This document shows, piece after piece, positions 37,016 through 47,965 of a stretch of 64,000 nucleotides of DNA (position 1 is its first letter; every line of letters starts with the position of its first letter). A program made the position numbers and the translations under genes. A model generated the notes under the pieces. The model searched no databases. It was not told the origin of the DNA and saw only the letters and a list, made by a program, of their open reading frames with translations. Source of the DNA: Mikania micrantha (taxonomy: Eukaryota > Streptophyta > Magnoliopsida > Asterales > Asteraceae). Location: contig CM018695.1 in assembly GCA_009363875.1 (NCBI GenBank), positions 69,121,313 to 69,185,312 of the forward strand, given 5' to 3'.

Positions 37016-39562
37016 ATGGCACAAATCCTCCCTACTCCGTTGAGTTTCAACGTAAGAAGATGCCCGCCGGAGCTCATCGTTCCGGCCAAAGCAACGCCTC
37101 TAGAACTGAAGCCTCTCTCCGACATTGATGATCAGGAAAGCCTTAGGTTTAACATTTCAGCTATTCATATTTACCAGGGGAACCCGAAAATGAGAAACAA
37201 GAATCCAGCAAGTGTGATTAAGGAGGCTCTAGCTAAAGCGCTAGTGTTTTACTATCCTTTAGCTGGCCGGCTAAAGGAAGGTTCCGCCAGGAAACTCATG
37301 GTGGATTGCTCAGGCCAGGGCGTGCTGTTTATAGAGGCGGAGGCGGATATTACACTAGAGCGGTTTGGGGTACCACCATTTCCGTGTAGGGATGAGCTTC
37401 TTTATGATGTCCCTGGCTCTAGTGGCATTCTAGATTCACCATTGATTTTGTTTCAGGTAAGGATATATGTTCACATGCAGGCGGTTTTAACAAAATGTTT
37501 CGTACTGAACTAGTAACTACGTTTTTGGAGAACGATAAACCAAACCTGCTGAATTGGTTTTGGGTCAGTTGATTTGCAAGTTTTATAGTATCAGACCAAT
37601 ATATATATATGAGAACCAATGTAGGTTAAAAACTAAAATAACCATTTCTAACCACAAGTTTGAATGGTGTAAAGGTAACTTCCCCTATTTTTCAAAGAAA
37701 ATTACTTTTATACCTTCAAAAAGTTGTGGTTATAAATGTAGTTTTTTAGTTGTTTACAATTATATGTATATATATATATATATAGGGATTGAATCCTATG
37801 AAAACCCAACCTTAGAGAGAAAACCCTTAAACTCTATGTGAGCCACTTATTTGGAATCTTGAAAATAAATATGTGGTCCAAATTAAACCTGAATAAAAAA
37901 TTAGATTTTGAATAAACAAATCATTTTTAATATGGGTTAATGTGGACCACATATTTATTTTCAAGGTTCCAAATGAGTGGCTCACATAGGGTTTAAGGGT
38001 TTTCTTTATAAGGTTGGGTTTTCATTGGATTCATTCCTATATATATATATATATATATAAAGATTGTGAGCTTATAATAAGACATTGTTACACATGTTTC
38101 TACGCTTTTTGTTTTTATATGTTTATGTGTAAATTTATCACCTTTTAAAAGTTTACATTATTTTAAGTTTTTTTTACTTAAACAATTACACTAAATGATG
38201 TTAACTTTTAAACGGTTTTAATTTACACATACACATAAAATAATAAAGCATTTTACATGTGTTTACGCAAATGTTCGGAAAGCAATCAAAGATTTGAATT
38301 GATTTTGACGACATTATGTGTTATTATTTTTAATAGTCAGTTATTATTTGAAAACTACCTTTTTATTATTCGCTTTTTTTTCATTTTTTATTAACTTTTT
38401 TAAACCTAAAAAATTGTTTTATGAATTCTAAATTTTTGTTACTGGATAATTAATTATTATATTTATTTAATTTATGTGATACACAAGTTATAATACATGT
38501 AACTATGTTTGGTTTGATCCTGCTTTGCAACATGGATTTAACCTCTTAATTTATTTCTACATGGACGTCTAGGAAAGTAAAATAGTAACTTACCAATATA
38601 CTATGTATGACCACTTAGTTAAATTAACTTATTTTCTTTGGCAGGTGACACGACTAGCATGTGGAGGTTTCATCCTAGGTGTACGCTTTAATCATACCAT
38701 GTTTGATGCATTTGGATATGTACAATTCATGACGTCATTGTGTGAAATGGCAAATGGATCATCAACACCATCAATCAAGCCTGTTTGGCAAAGAGAGTTG
38801 CTTTGTGCAAGAGATCCGCCACGTGTGACATGCACTCATCATGAGTATGACGAAGTGGCTGACACCAATGCTATAATCATCCCAATAGATGAGATGGAAA
38901 ATAGGTCATTTTTCTTTGGACAAACTCAGATTTCAGCTATTCGTAGGTATGTTCCATCGCACCTCAAACATTGTACCACATTTGAGGTGCTAACTGCTTG
39001 CCTTTGGCGATGTCGCACAATTGCTCTCCAACCAAATCCTGAAGATGAAATGCGAATGATGACCATTGTTAATGCTCGTTTAAAATTCAAGCCTCGCATC
39101 CCTGTAGGATATTATGGAAATGTTTTCGGCTACCCGGCGGCTGTTTCCAAAGCTCAGGATATATGCAACAAACCATTAGGACACGCTCTAGAGCTTGTTA
39201 TGAAAGCAAAATCTGAAGTCAATGAAGAGTACATGAAATCCGTCACTGATCTGATGGTAATCAAAGGACGACCCGCCTTCACAAATGTTGGAAGCTATAT
39301 CGTATCTGATGTGACACGTGCTGGATTACTTGAACTTGATTTTGGGTGGGGGAATGCAGTCTATGCAGGTCCTGATAGCCCTATTGCTGGTTTCTATACA
39401 CGTTATATAAATCGTAAAGGGGAATCTGGAATCATAGTACCCATATGGTTGCCAAGTGCTGCTATGAAAAGATTTGTTAAAGAGCTCGACAACATGTTGG
39501 CACAAGACAATAATGATCCTGTTATAATCCAAGAACATGTATCTCCTTATTCGAAATTGTAA
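37016..39562 (+). CDS. BAHD acyltransferase (benzyl alcohol O-benzoyltransferase-like)
   Basis: Two exons, 37016-37456 and 38645-39562, phase 0, with GT (37457) and AG (38644) splice ends, giving 452 codons, the usual BAHD length. BAHD enzymes transfer acyl groups from acyl-CoA to alcohols or amines in the cytosol. Motifs: N-terminal [24 protein letters not shown], catalytic HxxxD as HTMFD (His164, Asp168), [11 protein letters not shown] and structural DFGWG (379-383). Phe before the Asp is unusual (often Ser or Cys), but His and Asp are kept. The N terminus and the intron after the LFQ codons fit the clade of benzyl alcohol/methanol acyltransferases; substrate cannot be told. The ATG at 36974 would add 14 non-conserved residues and is rejected. 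The 1188-bp intron holds a MITE. It is the intact member of a tandem pair. Confidence 0.9.
37785..38040. mobile_element. MITE in the BAHD intron
   Basis: Inverted arms of about 110 bp: AGGGATTGAATCC, AAAACCCAACCTTA and CACATATTTATTTTCAAG-type blocks at the left recur as complements at the right (37940-38035). Flanked by (TA)n at both sides. It lies wholly within the intron and leaves the splice sites untouched. Confidence 0.7.
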
Positions 39563-39634
39563 TTTCCTTGTTATAGTTCGATATTTAGATATATGAGAAT
39601 AATGCAACATTTGTGTTTTTTGTTTGAATGTTTC

Positions 39635-39640
39635 AATAAA
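39635..39640 (+). terminator. Polyadenylation signal of the BAHD gene
   Basis: AATAAA 73 bp after the stop codon, in a T-rich 3' UTR. Confidence 0.5.
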
Positions 39641-39957
39641 GTTGTGTAATTGTTGTATCGGTATATATGAGAATAATGCAACATTAGATGTTACTCACTA
39701 TAAGCTATCATCAAATTAAGGTTACATTTAGATTTGATTAACCATTCACAATATTTTTGGATTTAAACGAAACTTATTTATTAAAGTATACGGTCGTTAT
39801 GTTATTATATTTAAATGGGTAAGTTTGGGTAGTTTTTGTAAATATTATTTAGCAAAGTAGTCTTGATGTAGATTTTTAAATTAAAACTGAATTTAGGTTT
39901 ATATTTAATAGACATGTCTTTATAGTTTAAATGTGTTCATTAGAATCATATAATAAT

Positions 39958-40385
39958 TATAGGGGAAAGATCAAATAAAAAGTTTATTTTACCTAAGAAG
40001 GCTAAAAACGTTTTTAAAACTTTCGAAACCGACCCAAACGAACTCCGATTGAACTAACTTTAATTTATGGTATTGGAACAGTCTCATTGAATCCTAGAAT
40101 ATTAACATTTATATTTTAGCTTTAACAACTAGCTTTAGAGTATTTTGGAGTTAGTTTTTAGCTTTTAGATTTAATCTTTAGGTTTAGGGTATGTTTTTAT
40201 AGTTTTGGCTTTACTATTAAGGTTTATTGTTTAAGATATAAGGTTCAGGTTTTAGGTTCCACTATCCGGTTACAATGATATAAAAAATGAAATTAATCGG
40301 AGTTTGTTTGGGTCAATTTTCGAGTTTTTAAAAATTATTCTTAGCTTTATTAGACAAAATTAACTTTTTAGGGGAACCTTTCTCT
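39958..40385. mobile_element. MITE-like foldback downstream of the BAHD gene
   Basis: Left arm 39958-40070 (AGGGGAAAGATC, GACCCAAACGAACTCCGATT) pairs with 40265-40385 (AATCGGAGTTTGTTTGGGTC, TTAGGGGAACC). The middle has repeated TTTAGGTTTAG words. No coding potential. Confidence 0.6.
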
Positions 40386-40629
40386 CAGATCATATATCTA
40401 TTTGGTGTGTGATATTCTAGCTCTCTCACATTTTCATTCTTTTCAAACATTAAACATGAAAAATATCTCATATCATCGTTGTCGGCTGATCGACTACCAA
40501 TGCATACATGTAAAGAAACACATACAAACCTCATAAACATAGCAATGTACATAAACAAATAAGGAACCCTCATATAAAAAAACATGAATACATATAAAAA
40601 TTAAAAATTAGCAAAAAAAACAATTTAAG

Positions 40630-40716
40630 GGATGATGTAGATGCAATTCATGTTTTTTACGGGATGATGATAAGGACCAGACAAGCCTTTGAACACGAGT
40701 TGCATCTACATCATCC
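40630..40716. other. Perfect 17-bp hairpin
   Basis: GGATGATGTAGATGCAA (40630-40646) and its exact complement (40700-40716) with a 53-nt loop. Could be the core of a small foldback element; a small-RNA precursor is possible but unsupported. Confidence 0.5.
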
Positions 40717-40833
40717 ATTAAATTGGTTGGACCTTTATACCCTGCATGTGACTCCTTTTACGCACGTTTTGTCTTGTGGCATTCATGACTTTTTTAAGAG
40801 TTTTTAGAATATATAGGGTTAGGTTAAACTAAG

Positions 40834-41396
40834 AAGGTGTTTGTTTTTTACCAAAAAATCTGCACAAGTTCTTCTATTTGCACCGCGCAAACCACACACA
40901 AACATTGTCATCTGAAGACAAATTGTTTATTTCGAAGATGTTTCATTAGAAAATGTATGTGTGAACTTTTCTTGGTGCATATATGACTCAACCACTTCTA
41001 AGATCTTTTAAATTATGCAGAGACCACCCACCACCTCCACCTCCACCACCACCATTGCCCACCCACCATCACTGTCCAGCACCATTGTCTACCACCACCA
41101 CCACCAATGTCGGACACCACCACCACCACTGTCCGTCATTATCGTCCACCACCACCGTCGGCCACCCCCACCACAACCACTATCAGCCACTCCCATCACC
41201 CACCACCAGCACCAGCACCACCACCATCATCCATACAACACTAACAATTTATTTTAACAGTCAACAAACGTTATAAAACAGATAGTCTTTTTCTTGTAGA
41301 CTGTAGAGATTTGGTCCACCTCTTATCTACATTTGTCTGTAGAAATAGTTCGCAACATACAGACATTTTACTTCTTAAAAAACAAACACGACCTAA
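40834..41396. mobile_element. MITE-like element enclosing a (CCA)n tract
   Basis: AGGTGTTTGTTTTTTA at the left and the complementary TTAAAAAACAAACACGACC at the right suggest hAT-like terminal inverted repeats. The centre (41024-41235) is a CCA/CAC-rich trinucleotide tract; the Pro/His/Thr-rich frames across it are repeat translations and not called genes. Confidence 0.55.
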
Positions 41397-41439
41397 ATGT
41401 TTTCTTTATCTAAAAAAATCTAAAAAAGACTATTGATCA

Positions 41440-42060
41440 TCAGATTTATAAGATCAAATTTGAGAGGAATAATTCAAAATTTAAAAGGGAAAAGTTGTTG
41501 GAGGGTAATTCAAAATTTTAAACATTCATAACTTTTAAATAAGATATTATTTATTTTAAAAATATATAATTAAAACGAGCAGTTTTTATCTTTAAAATGA
41601 GTATAGTGTTACTATAAAAATGAATTTTTTTCAGTTCATTGTGTCTAATTATCGTCATTGTGTCTTTCTAAAACGTTTGTGTATAATCATTTTTTGTGTT
41701 TTTCTTACATATATTTGTGTCTTTCTTGCAAATCATTGTGTCTTTTTTAGATGTCACTGTGTCATTCATGCTCGCCATTGTGTTATTATTGCTTGACATT
41801 ATGTATTATGTAGCATCTTATTCAGGAAAAAGCAACATTGAGCATGAAACACAAAATATACAATAATCTGTATAAAAGATACAAAGAACTAAAAAACAAT
41901 TTTATATAGCAACACTATACTCATTTTGAAGTTAAAAAATGCTTGTTTTTAAGGTAATTTTTTTTCAAAAAATAATGTTGTATATAAAAGATACGAACGT
42001 TTAAAGAAAAGTGGGAGAACTTGGTAAAAAAGTCAACAAAAATGGTTATCACAAAAATAA
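41440..42060. mobile_element. Foldback element with a CATTGTGTCTT minisatellite centre
   Basis: The left arm (41505-41640, ATAACTTTTAAATAAG, AATGAGTATAGTGTTACTATA) and the inverse right arm (41900-42015) flank about eight degenerate ATTGTGTCTTT words (41635-41810). Arm sequence resembles 35570-35680. Confidence 0.55.
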
Positions 42061-42354
42061 TCTTAAATAACTTGATTTAATAATAATCTTTGATTATAAT
42101 CTAATACCTTCTAATTTTTTTTAGACTTTTTAGAATAAACAGCCTACTTAATTTAACTTTACCCTATACCCTTATATATTTATCAGAAGAGTGAATTGTA
42201 AACTGTGTTTTATTTTTTTGTGGTCGTAATTTTATCTATCTTCTGTATACTTTATTTTATTTTAACCAAATATGTCTATTTAGAAACTTATGCTTTATTT
42301 GTATTTGAGCCAAACAAGTCTATTTATAAACTAGTCAATGTGGCCCTCCTGAAA

Positions 42355-42466
42355 ATAATGCTATATATGGCCCAATAGCAAATACTAAAAAAATATCAGC
42401 CAACTTAAGGCTATAAATGGCCCAACAGCGAATACTAATTATAATATCAGCCAACTCAAACTGTAT
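42355..42466. repeat. Tandem duplication of about 57 bp
   Basis: CTATATATGGCCCAATAGC...ATATCAGCCAACTT is followed by CTATAAATGGCCCAACAGC...ATATCAGCCAACTC. A TATAAAA (42464-42470) follows at once but is 620 bp from the pseudogene ATG. The remainder of 42061-43089 is AT-rich with no gene. Confidence 0.7.
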
Positions 42467-43658
42467 AAAAGGAAAAGCCTTGACGCATATGAGCACATGA
42501 TTATTTTGTGGTTTTTTTTTCTGTGGTTCTCTTCTCTCTGTCTTTTTTTTTTTTTTAATAGATATTTTTTTCCCTTTTTGTTCCTTGCTAACCTCTCTCT
42601 AGTTTATAAACTAACATTTTCAAATTCTAATGTTTTAAATGTGCTCATGTACTATTTATAATATACTTTTTTAGTTTATTAAATTTTTATCGATTTTTTT
42701 AATAACTTTTGTTCGGTTAATTTATCTTCAATATTTAAATATTGTGGTTGTGTTAATTTTTTTCTTTTTGTTAGCGTTCGAGTATAAGTTATGTAAAAAG
42801 AAAGTTGCATTTGAACTAAAATAATTTTTTTGATATCCTAGGTTGTAAGGAATGATTATAACGTGTTGGTACCATTAATCTATCTATTTATTGAACCATT
42901 AGTTTTTCAACTTAATTATCAATTTATTTTAAGTCGATTCTAATTAATAATTTCCTATATAGATTTTTTCTATTCAAGTCATTGCACTCGTACAGTTATT
43001 TAAGTTAGGAATATGTAGAAGAAGTTTAGGCATCCTTGTTTCAAACCACTCTATTCAAGTCATTGCACTCATACAAACCTAAAACACATATGGCACAAAC
43101 CCTCACTCCGGTGACATTCATCGTCAAAAGACAGCCACCGGAGATCATCATTCCGGCAAAACCAACACCTCGAGAAATGAAGCCTCTCTCTGACATTGAC
43201 GATCAAGAAGGCCTTAGGTTTCATATTCCGCTTTTTCATGTTTTCAAGTGGAACCCGAAAATGGGAAACAAGAATCCAGCAAGCGTGATGAGAGATGCGC
43301 TAGCAAAGGTATTGGTGTTTTACTATCCATTTGCTGGTCGGCTAAAGGAAGGTCCGACCAGAAAATTATGGTGGATTGCTCTGGTGAGGGCGTGTTGTTT
43401 ATAGAGGCGGAGGCAGATGTTACGCTTGAGCAGTTTGGTACAGAGCTTTGTCCGCCGTTCCCATGTAGGGATGAGCTTCTTTATGATGTTTCAGGCTTAG
43501 GTTCCATCCTCGATTCACCATTATTGTTGATTCAGGTAAGGATGTTTATGGTTTGTGACTGACGACAATTTTATGAAAGTTTTGTGTTGAAAGGTTAACT
43601 ATATTTTTCGAACCAATGACAAACCAACCCAGCTAAGTTGGTTAGGTTAGCGCTAGTT

Positions 43659-43950
43659 TTTTTTTTTTTTGAACGGCAGCTAAAGTAACCCAACGTGCTA
43701 TCTTCAGTTTCCTGGCGAGTGATAGCAAAGATCGGATTACTCCAATCTCCGGTGTGAGTTAGTGTGCCCCCAGATGCGCGGGAACCGGATTGAATCCGTA
43801 AACCCTCGCCCCCATTAGGTTCGAACCCGGGATAAAGCCCAGATTCGTTCCATCACCTGGATATCCATTAAATGTGCCCAGAGAGGATCGAACCCCTGAC
43901 ATTCCATTTGGAAGGCAGGATTCTTACCACTTGAGCTACATTTGCTGGAT
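43659..43950 (-). mobile_element. tRNA-derived SINE in the pseudogene intron
   Basis: About 290 bp on the minus strand, flanked by the 13-bp duplication GTTAGCGCTAGTT (43646-43658 and 43951-43963). The tRNA-like head has an A box, TAGCTCAAGTGG (43927-43938), and a B box, GGTTCGATCC (43885-43894), 32 bp apart, as in RNA polymerase III promoters. A second B-box-like palindrome, GGTTCGAACC, lies at 43818-43827. The 3' end is poly-A (poly-T on the plus strand, 43659-43670). The clean duplication and tail suggest a fairly recent insertion. Confidence 0.85.
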
Positions 43951-44394
43951 GTTAGCGCTAGTTGAGCTGACTGGCTTCACATTTTATGGTATTAGACAGA
44001 AACTTTCTTTTTTCCCTCTTTTCAGAAAGCATAATATTGTATTATTGGTTAATAATGATAAGTACGTTTATAGATTAATATTTATCAATAATAAATAATT
44101 CATGACATCATGAGTCAAAATTCAAATCATTTAAGATTTTTATGTCATTTTTTCCCATTGAATAGTTATGGTGTTATTCTCTTATTTAAAACTAAAATAT
44201 CGTTTTAAATTTTGTTTATAGTTACTAATTCTTTATAACTAACTATTTATCTTTTTTTTTCATATAACATGTTTTTAATTTATTCTTAACATTAATAGAA
44301 AAAATAGTTATAGACACTTTTTAACATTTTAAGTCATCTATTTTTAGTTTTCACGTCTCTCTTTCCTATATAATTATCGATACTTAGTATTTAG

Positions 44395-44850
44395 CTATGT
44401 ATTATATATTATAAATACTAGGTTATTAAGATGTGTATTACACGAGTTAAATTAAAAAGATAATTAATAGTTGACTAAAAAATAATACTACTATTTTGTA
44501 AACATTAGTTTTCTAAAAATTTGTTTTGTACAAATTTCTTGTAAACAAGCCTTTAAAAATATTTTTACCAAAATATAGGTTACTATATGTGTATTACACG
44601 AATTTTAAATAAACAAGATATTAAATTGCTAATAATTTTATACTTGTAAATTATAAAATATCATCCGTGAAAAAATACGAGTAAGAACTTGCACAAAATG
44701 AATAACTTAAATAATAAAACACGAATATTTTATTTCAAACTTTCTTGTTTAAAAAGTTTGTTTTTTAAACATTTTATTAGAAAAATGTTTTAAAAATATC
44801 ATTTTTACTAAAAATATAGGCTAATACCTTTTGTCTTACACTAGTTAAAT
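44395..44850 (-). repeat. Three consecutive Helitron-like 3' ends
   Basis: On the minus strand a GTGTAATACAC hairpin precedes CCTAGT (44443 to 44417); a second copy has the same hairpin (44589-44599) before CCTATA; a third degenerate copy lies near 44810-44845. Hairpin followed by CTRR is the 3' hallmark of Helitrons. The matching 5' ends were not found. Confidence 0.4.
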
Positions 44851-45763
44851 AAATAAAATATCTTGTTATTTAAAAACTTTAATTTTAGAATAATTTTTAT
44901 TTTTTGAAATTTTCTATTTTATTATAATTGCTTTTTATAAATTTTGTATTTGTTGAAGGGAACGATTTTAAAAATTTTCATCTTCTAAAAAGGTTTGTAC
45001 ATATTTTATAATGATAAGTTTAAGAAAATGTGTATTAATATTAATTTTTTTATATTTATATTTTTTTCTGATTTCAATATAACACACACACATATATATA
45101 TATATATTTGTAAAATTAGTATTTAACATAATAGTTTAATAGGTCGATAGAAGCATTTAATAAGAAAAATTCATGATGATATTTTTGCCGAAAACGTTTA
45201 GAAACCAAAAAGAAGTTTAACTTCTAACAAACTAAAAAAATGAATAAATGATAATTTAGGCATAAAATCTTATATTTTACTACATTATTATTTTTTTGCA
45301 TTGGATTTTTTTCTGCATTTATTTGTACTAGATATATTTATGCACTATATTTTTGTTTTTTTACTAGATTTTTATTTTTTTTCCTTGTTTTTATTTTTTT
45401 GTATATGACTTTTTTTTTGTACTAGATTTTTTGTTTTTTGTACCAGATTTTGTTTATAGACTAGATTTCTGTATTAATGTTTTTAACATGTCACATGTCA
45501 AACTCTTACTGGTTCAAACTATTTTTAGGCAAAATTTTCTTCATAGTGAATCCAACCCCTATATATATAACTAGTATTTAACATTGTTTAATATGATAGA
45601 TACATTTAATATGTAAAAAATATGAGAAAATAAGTGTAAAAATGTTTTAAAATAACTTGGAACATTTGCCATCATTCTAGTTTACTTTTTTTTTTAACTT
45701 CTCACCTTTTTCTCCTATTTTAATTTCATTATTAATTATATATATATATATGTATGTATATAT

Positions 45764-46285
45764 CTTACTATTATAATAAATAAATATTTTTTTGCCACAT
45801 GTCAAGTTATTAGACTCTCAATGCCACATGTCAAGTTATTAGATTATTAATGCCACATGCTATTTTATTAAACTATCATTGTCACATATCTTTTTTTTAT
45901 CCTCTCATTCATTCTTTCTTACATAAGAAATGATAATTATAATAAAATTTTATAATTTATCAAATAATTATAAATATAATGATAATGATATTATATGCTT
46001 TTATATATTAAAAAATAATTTTAATAAATTAAAAATGAAGTATTTTTTTAATCAAAAACACACTTAAAAAAGTTTACAAAATATGAATTTTTCTAAAAAT
46101 CAATTTTTATTTACAAAAATTGTTATAAATTTTTAGTTATAGGAAAAATAAAAATTTTGTAAAAATAAGTTTTATTAAAAAACATTTTTTTAAAACAATT
46201 TTTCTTACAAAATACATAACATTTCAATTTTCACAAATATCATAGGAGACACGTGCTATAATTTAAGCGTTGTCTAATATTACGT
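45764..46285 (+). mobile_element. Degraded non-autonomous Helitron candidate
   Basis: TCTTACTATTATAATAAA resembles plant Helitron 5' ends. Near 46250-46285 an imperfect stem (ACACGTGC...GCGTTGT) is followed by CTAATATTA. Inside, a 33-bp unit beginning TGCCACATGTCAAGTTATTA repeats about three times (45796-45890). Confidence 0.3.
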
Positions 46286-47689
46286 ATATATATATACTTT
46301 CTTTATTCCAAATTAACAAAAAAAATATATTACTAATGTCTTATAAAAGTTATTTTTATTAATAAAAAATTTTATAACATATGAAGTTTTTGTAAAGTGA
46401 CGAACTATTTTAAAAATGTAAAATATTTTAAAATTGTTATTTTTCGTAAAAAGATAAAAGCTTTATAAAAAGAAGATATAAAACACAAAAATAGTCAAAT
46501 CATATTTTTTAAACAACAAGGTTTATATTAAAAATTGACAATTTTTTATTATTAAATATTAAATATTTTTATTTAAAATGTGTGTTAAACACAATTAACT
46601 AAGTATAATTTATACAAATAACTTTATTGTTTGTTGTCTTTGAATATTTTCCGCATAATATTGTTACAACTTATTCAGAAGATTCTTTAACTTCATTTTT
46701 TTTGTTGTTGGTATAAGTAAATGCGTAGAAAGTGATAAATATGCAACTTAATAAGAAAAACAAGCTTCATAATATAATCTATCACAAGTAGTGTGTAATT
46801 GTAGCGAACATCCTTCATTCATATGTGGAATGTTGGAGAAATTGGATAACAAGTACTTGGAAATCTATAAGAACATGTATGAAATTATATTCGAAATTAT
46901 TATTTCTTTCCTTTCGAGTTCAAAAAAGTTGATCAATGGATAATCCAATAAAGTTTGTTTGTGATATAAAATTTTCGAATGAATCTTTTGCGCATACATG
47001 TTCTGTTTTTAACACTAACCAACCGCATGCCAACTAATGACAGTTGAGTTTGATGGGTGAATTTGTGGGTCGAATATCAGGTCAAGGCAATTTCGATCAT
47101 AAGAAATAAGTAAGTTTCGTTTAGGGCACTGCCCCTTGGACCCCAGCGTGACCACCTTGACCCTTGCTTGGTCCGGAGCTCAAAAACCTAAAACGAGCGT
47201 ACACTCCTTGCTTCAGAACTCTTTAATATTCATTAACATCAAGTTATGCTAAAAGATACAACATTGAACACTCCGTTAAGCGAAAATTAGTAATTATTTT
47301 TTTTAATTTAAAAAAAAAGTTCCTTAATTACATATCATAACAACACGCACAAATAACAATATTTACAATAACACACATTGAATAAACCAACACATAGTGA
47401 TACTCTCATGTTATAACCTATAATGTTTTTTGAGTTGTTAGTGAGTGTGACAAAAAATATATGTACATAGAGGTCCTGTATGCAGTAAGTGTAAATACAC
47501 TTGCACTCACTAAACACATGCTATAGTGTCTGTGTGAATGTAATTTTAATCAAAAGAGATCATGACCTATATATTGTTAAGGTTGAAGAATCACAACAAA
47601 TACAAAAAAAAAAAAAAATGCAAAATCAAACCCTTTGCCCCACTCCCCCTCGCACTATATTACTAGCGTGACATAACCCACCTCACACC

Positions 47690-47965
47690 CTACGGGCAGG
47701 GCTGCAATTGAGCTGAGCTGAACTCGATATTTTCGAGCCGATCCAGTTCGAAATTTTTCGAGACAAAAATTTGAGCTCGTAAAAAAAACTCAAGCCTCAA
47801 GTCGAGCCATAAGCCAGCTTGTTTTTGTCCTCCTTCACTTTGCATACATATATATTCGAGCTCCGCTCGTTTTTAACGAGCTCTTTTCGAGCCAAACCTT
47901 TTTCGAGTCGAGCTTTCTTCAAGCAAACCTTGAGCTGCGTGCTTTTTGAAGAGCTCTACTACGAG
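47690..47965. mobile_element. hAT-type MITE fragment with GAGCTCG words
   Basis: CAGGGCTGCAATTGAGCTGA resembles the start of a common plant hAT MITE type, followed by recurring TTTTCGAG and GAGCTCG words in both orientations. The other end is unclear. The surrounding intron (46290-47690) is AT-rich with no other supported feature. Confidence 0.4.

Noticed and set aside
40983..41276. Pro/His/Thr-rich frames of 80-97 codons
   Set aside because: A CCA/CAC trinucleotide tract is open in more than one frame; there is no domain and it is enclosed by MITE-like ends.
42464..42470. TATAAAA as promoter of the BAHD pseudogene
   Set aside because: 620 bp from the ATG, within a tandem duplication, and not at the position of the TATA box in the intact paralogue.
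43873..43945. Possible tRNA gene on the minus strand
   Set aside because: A and B boxes are present, but the D and anticodon stems do not pair well and the sequence continues into a poly-A-tailed body with a 13-bp target duplication, so it is a SINE head.
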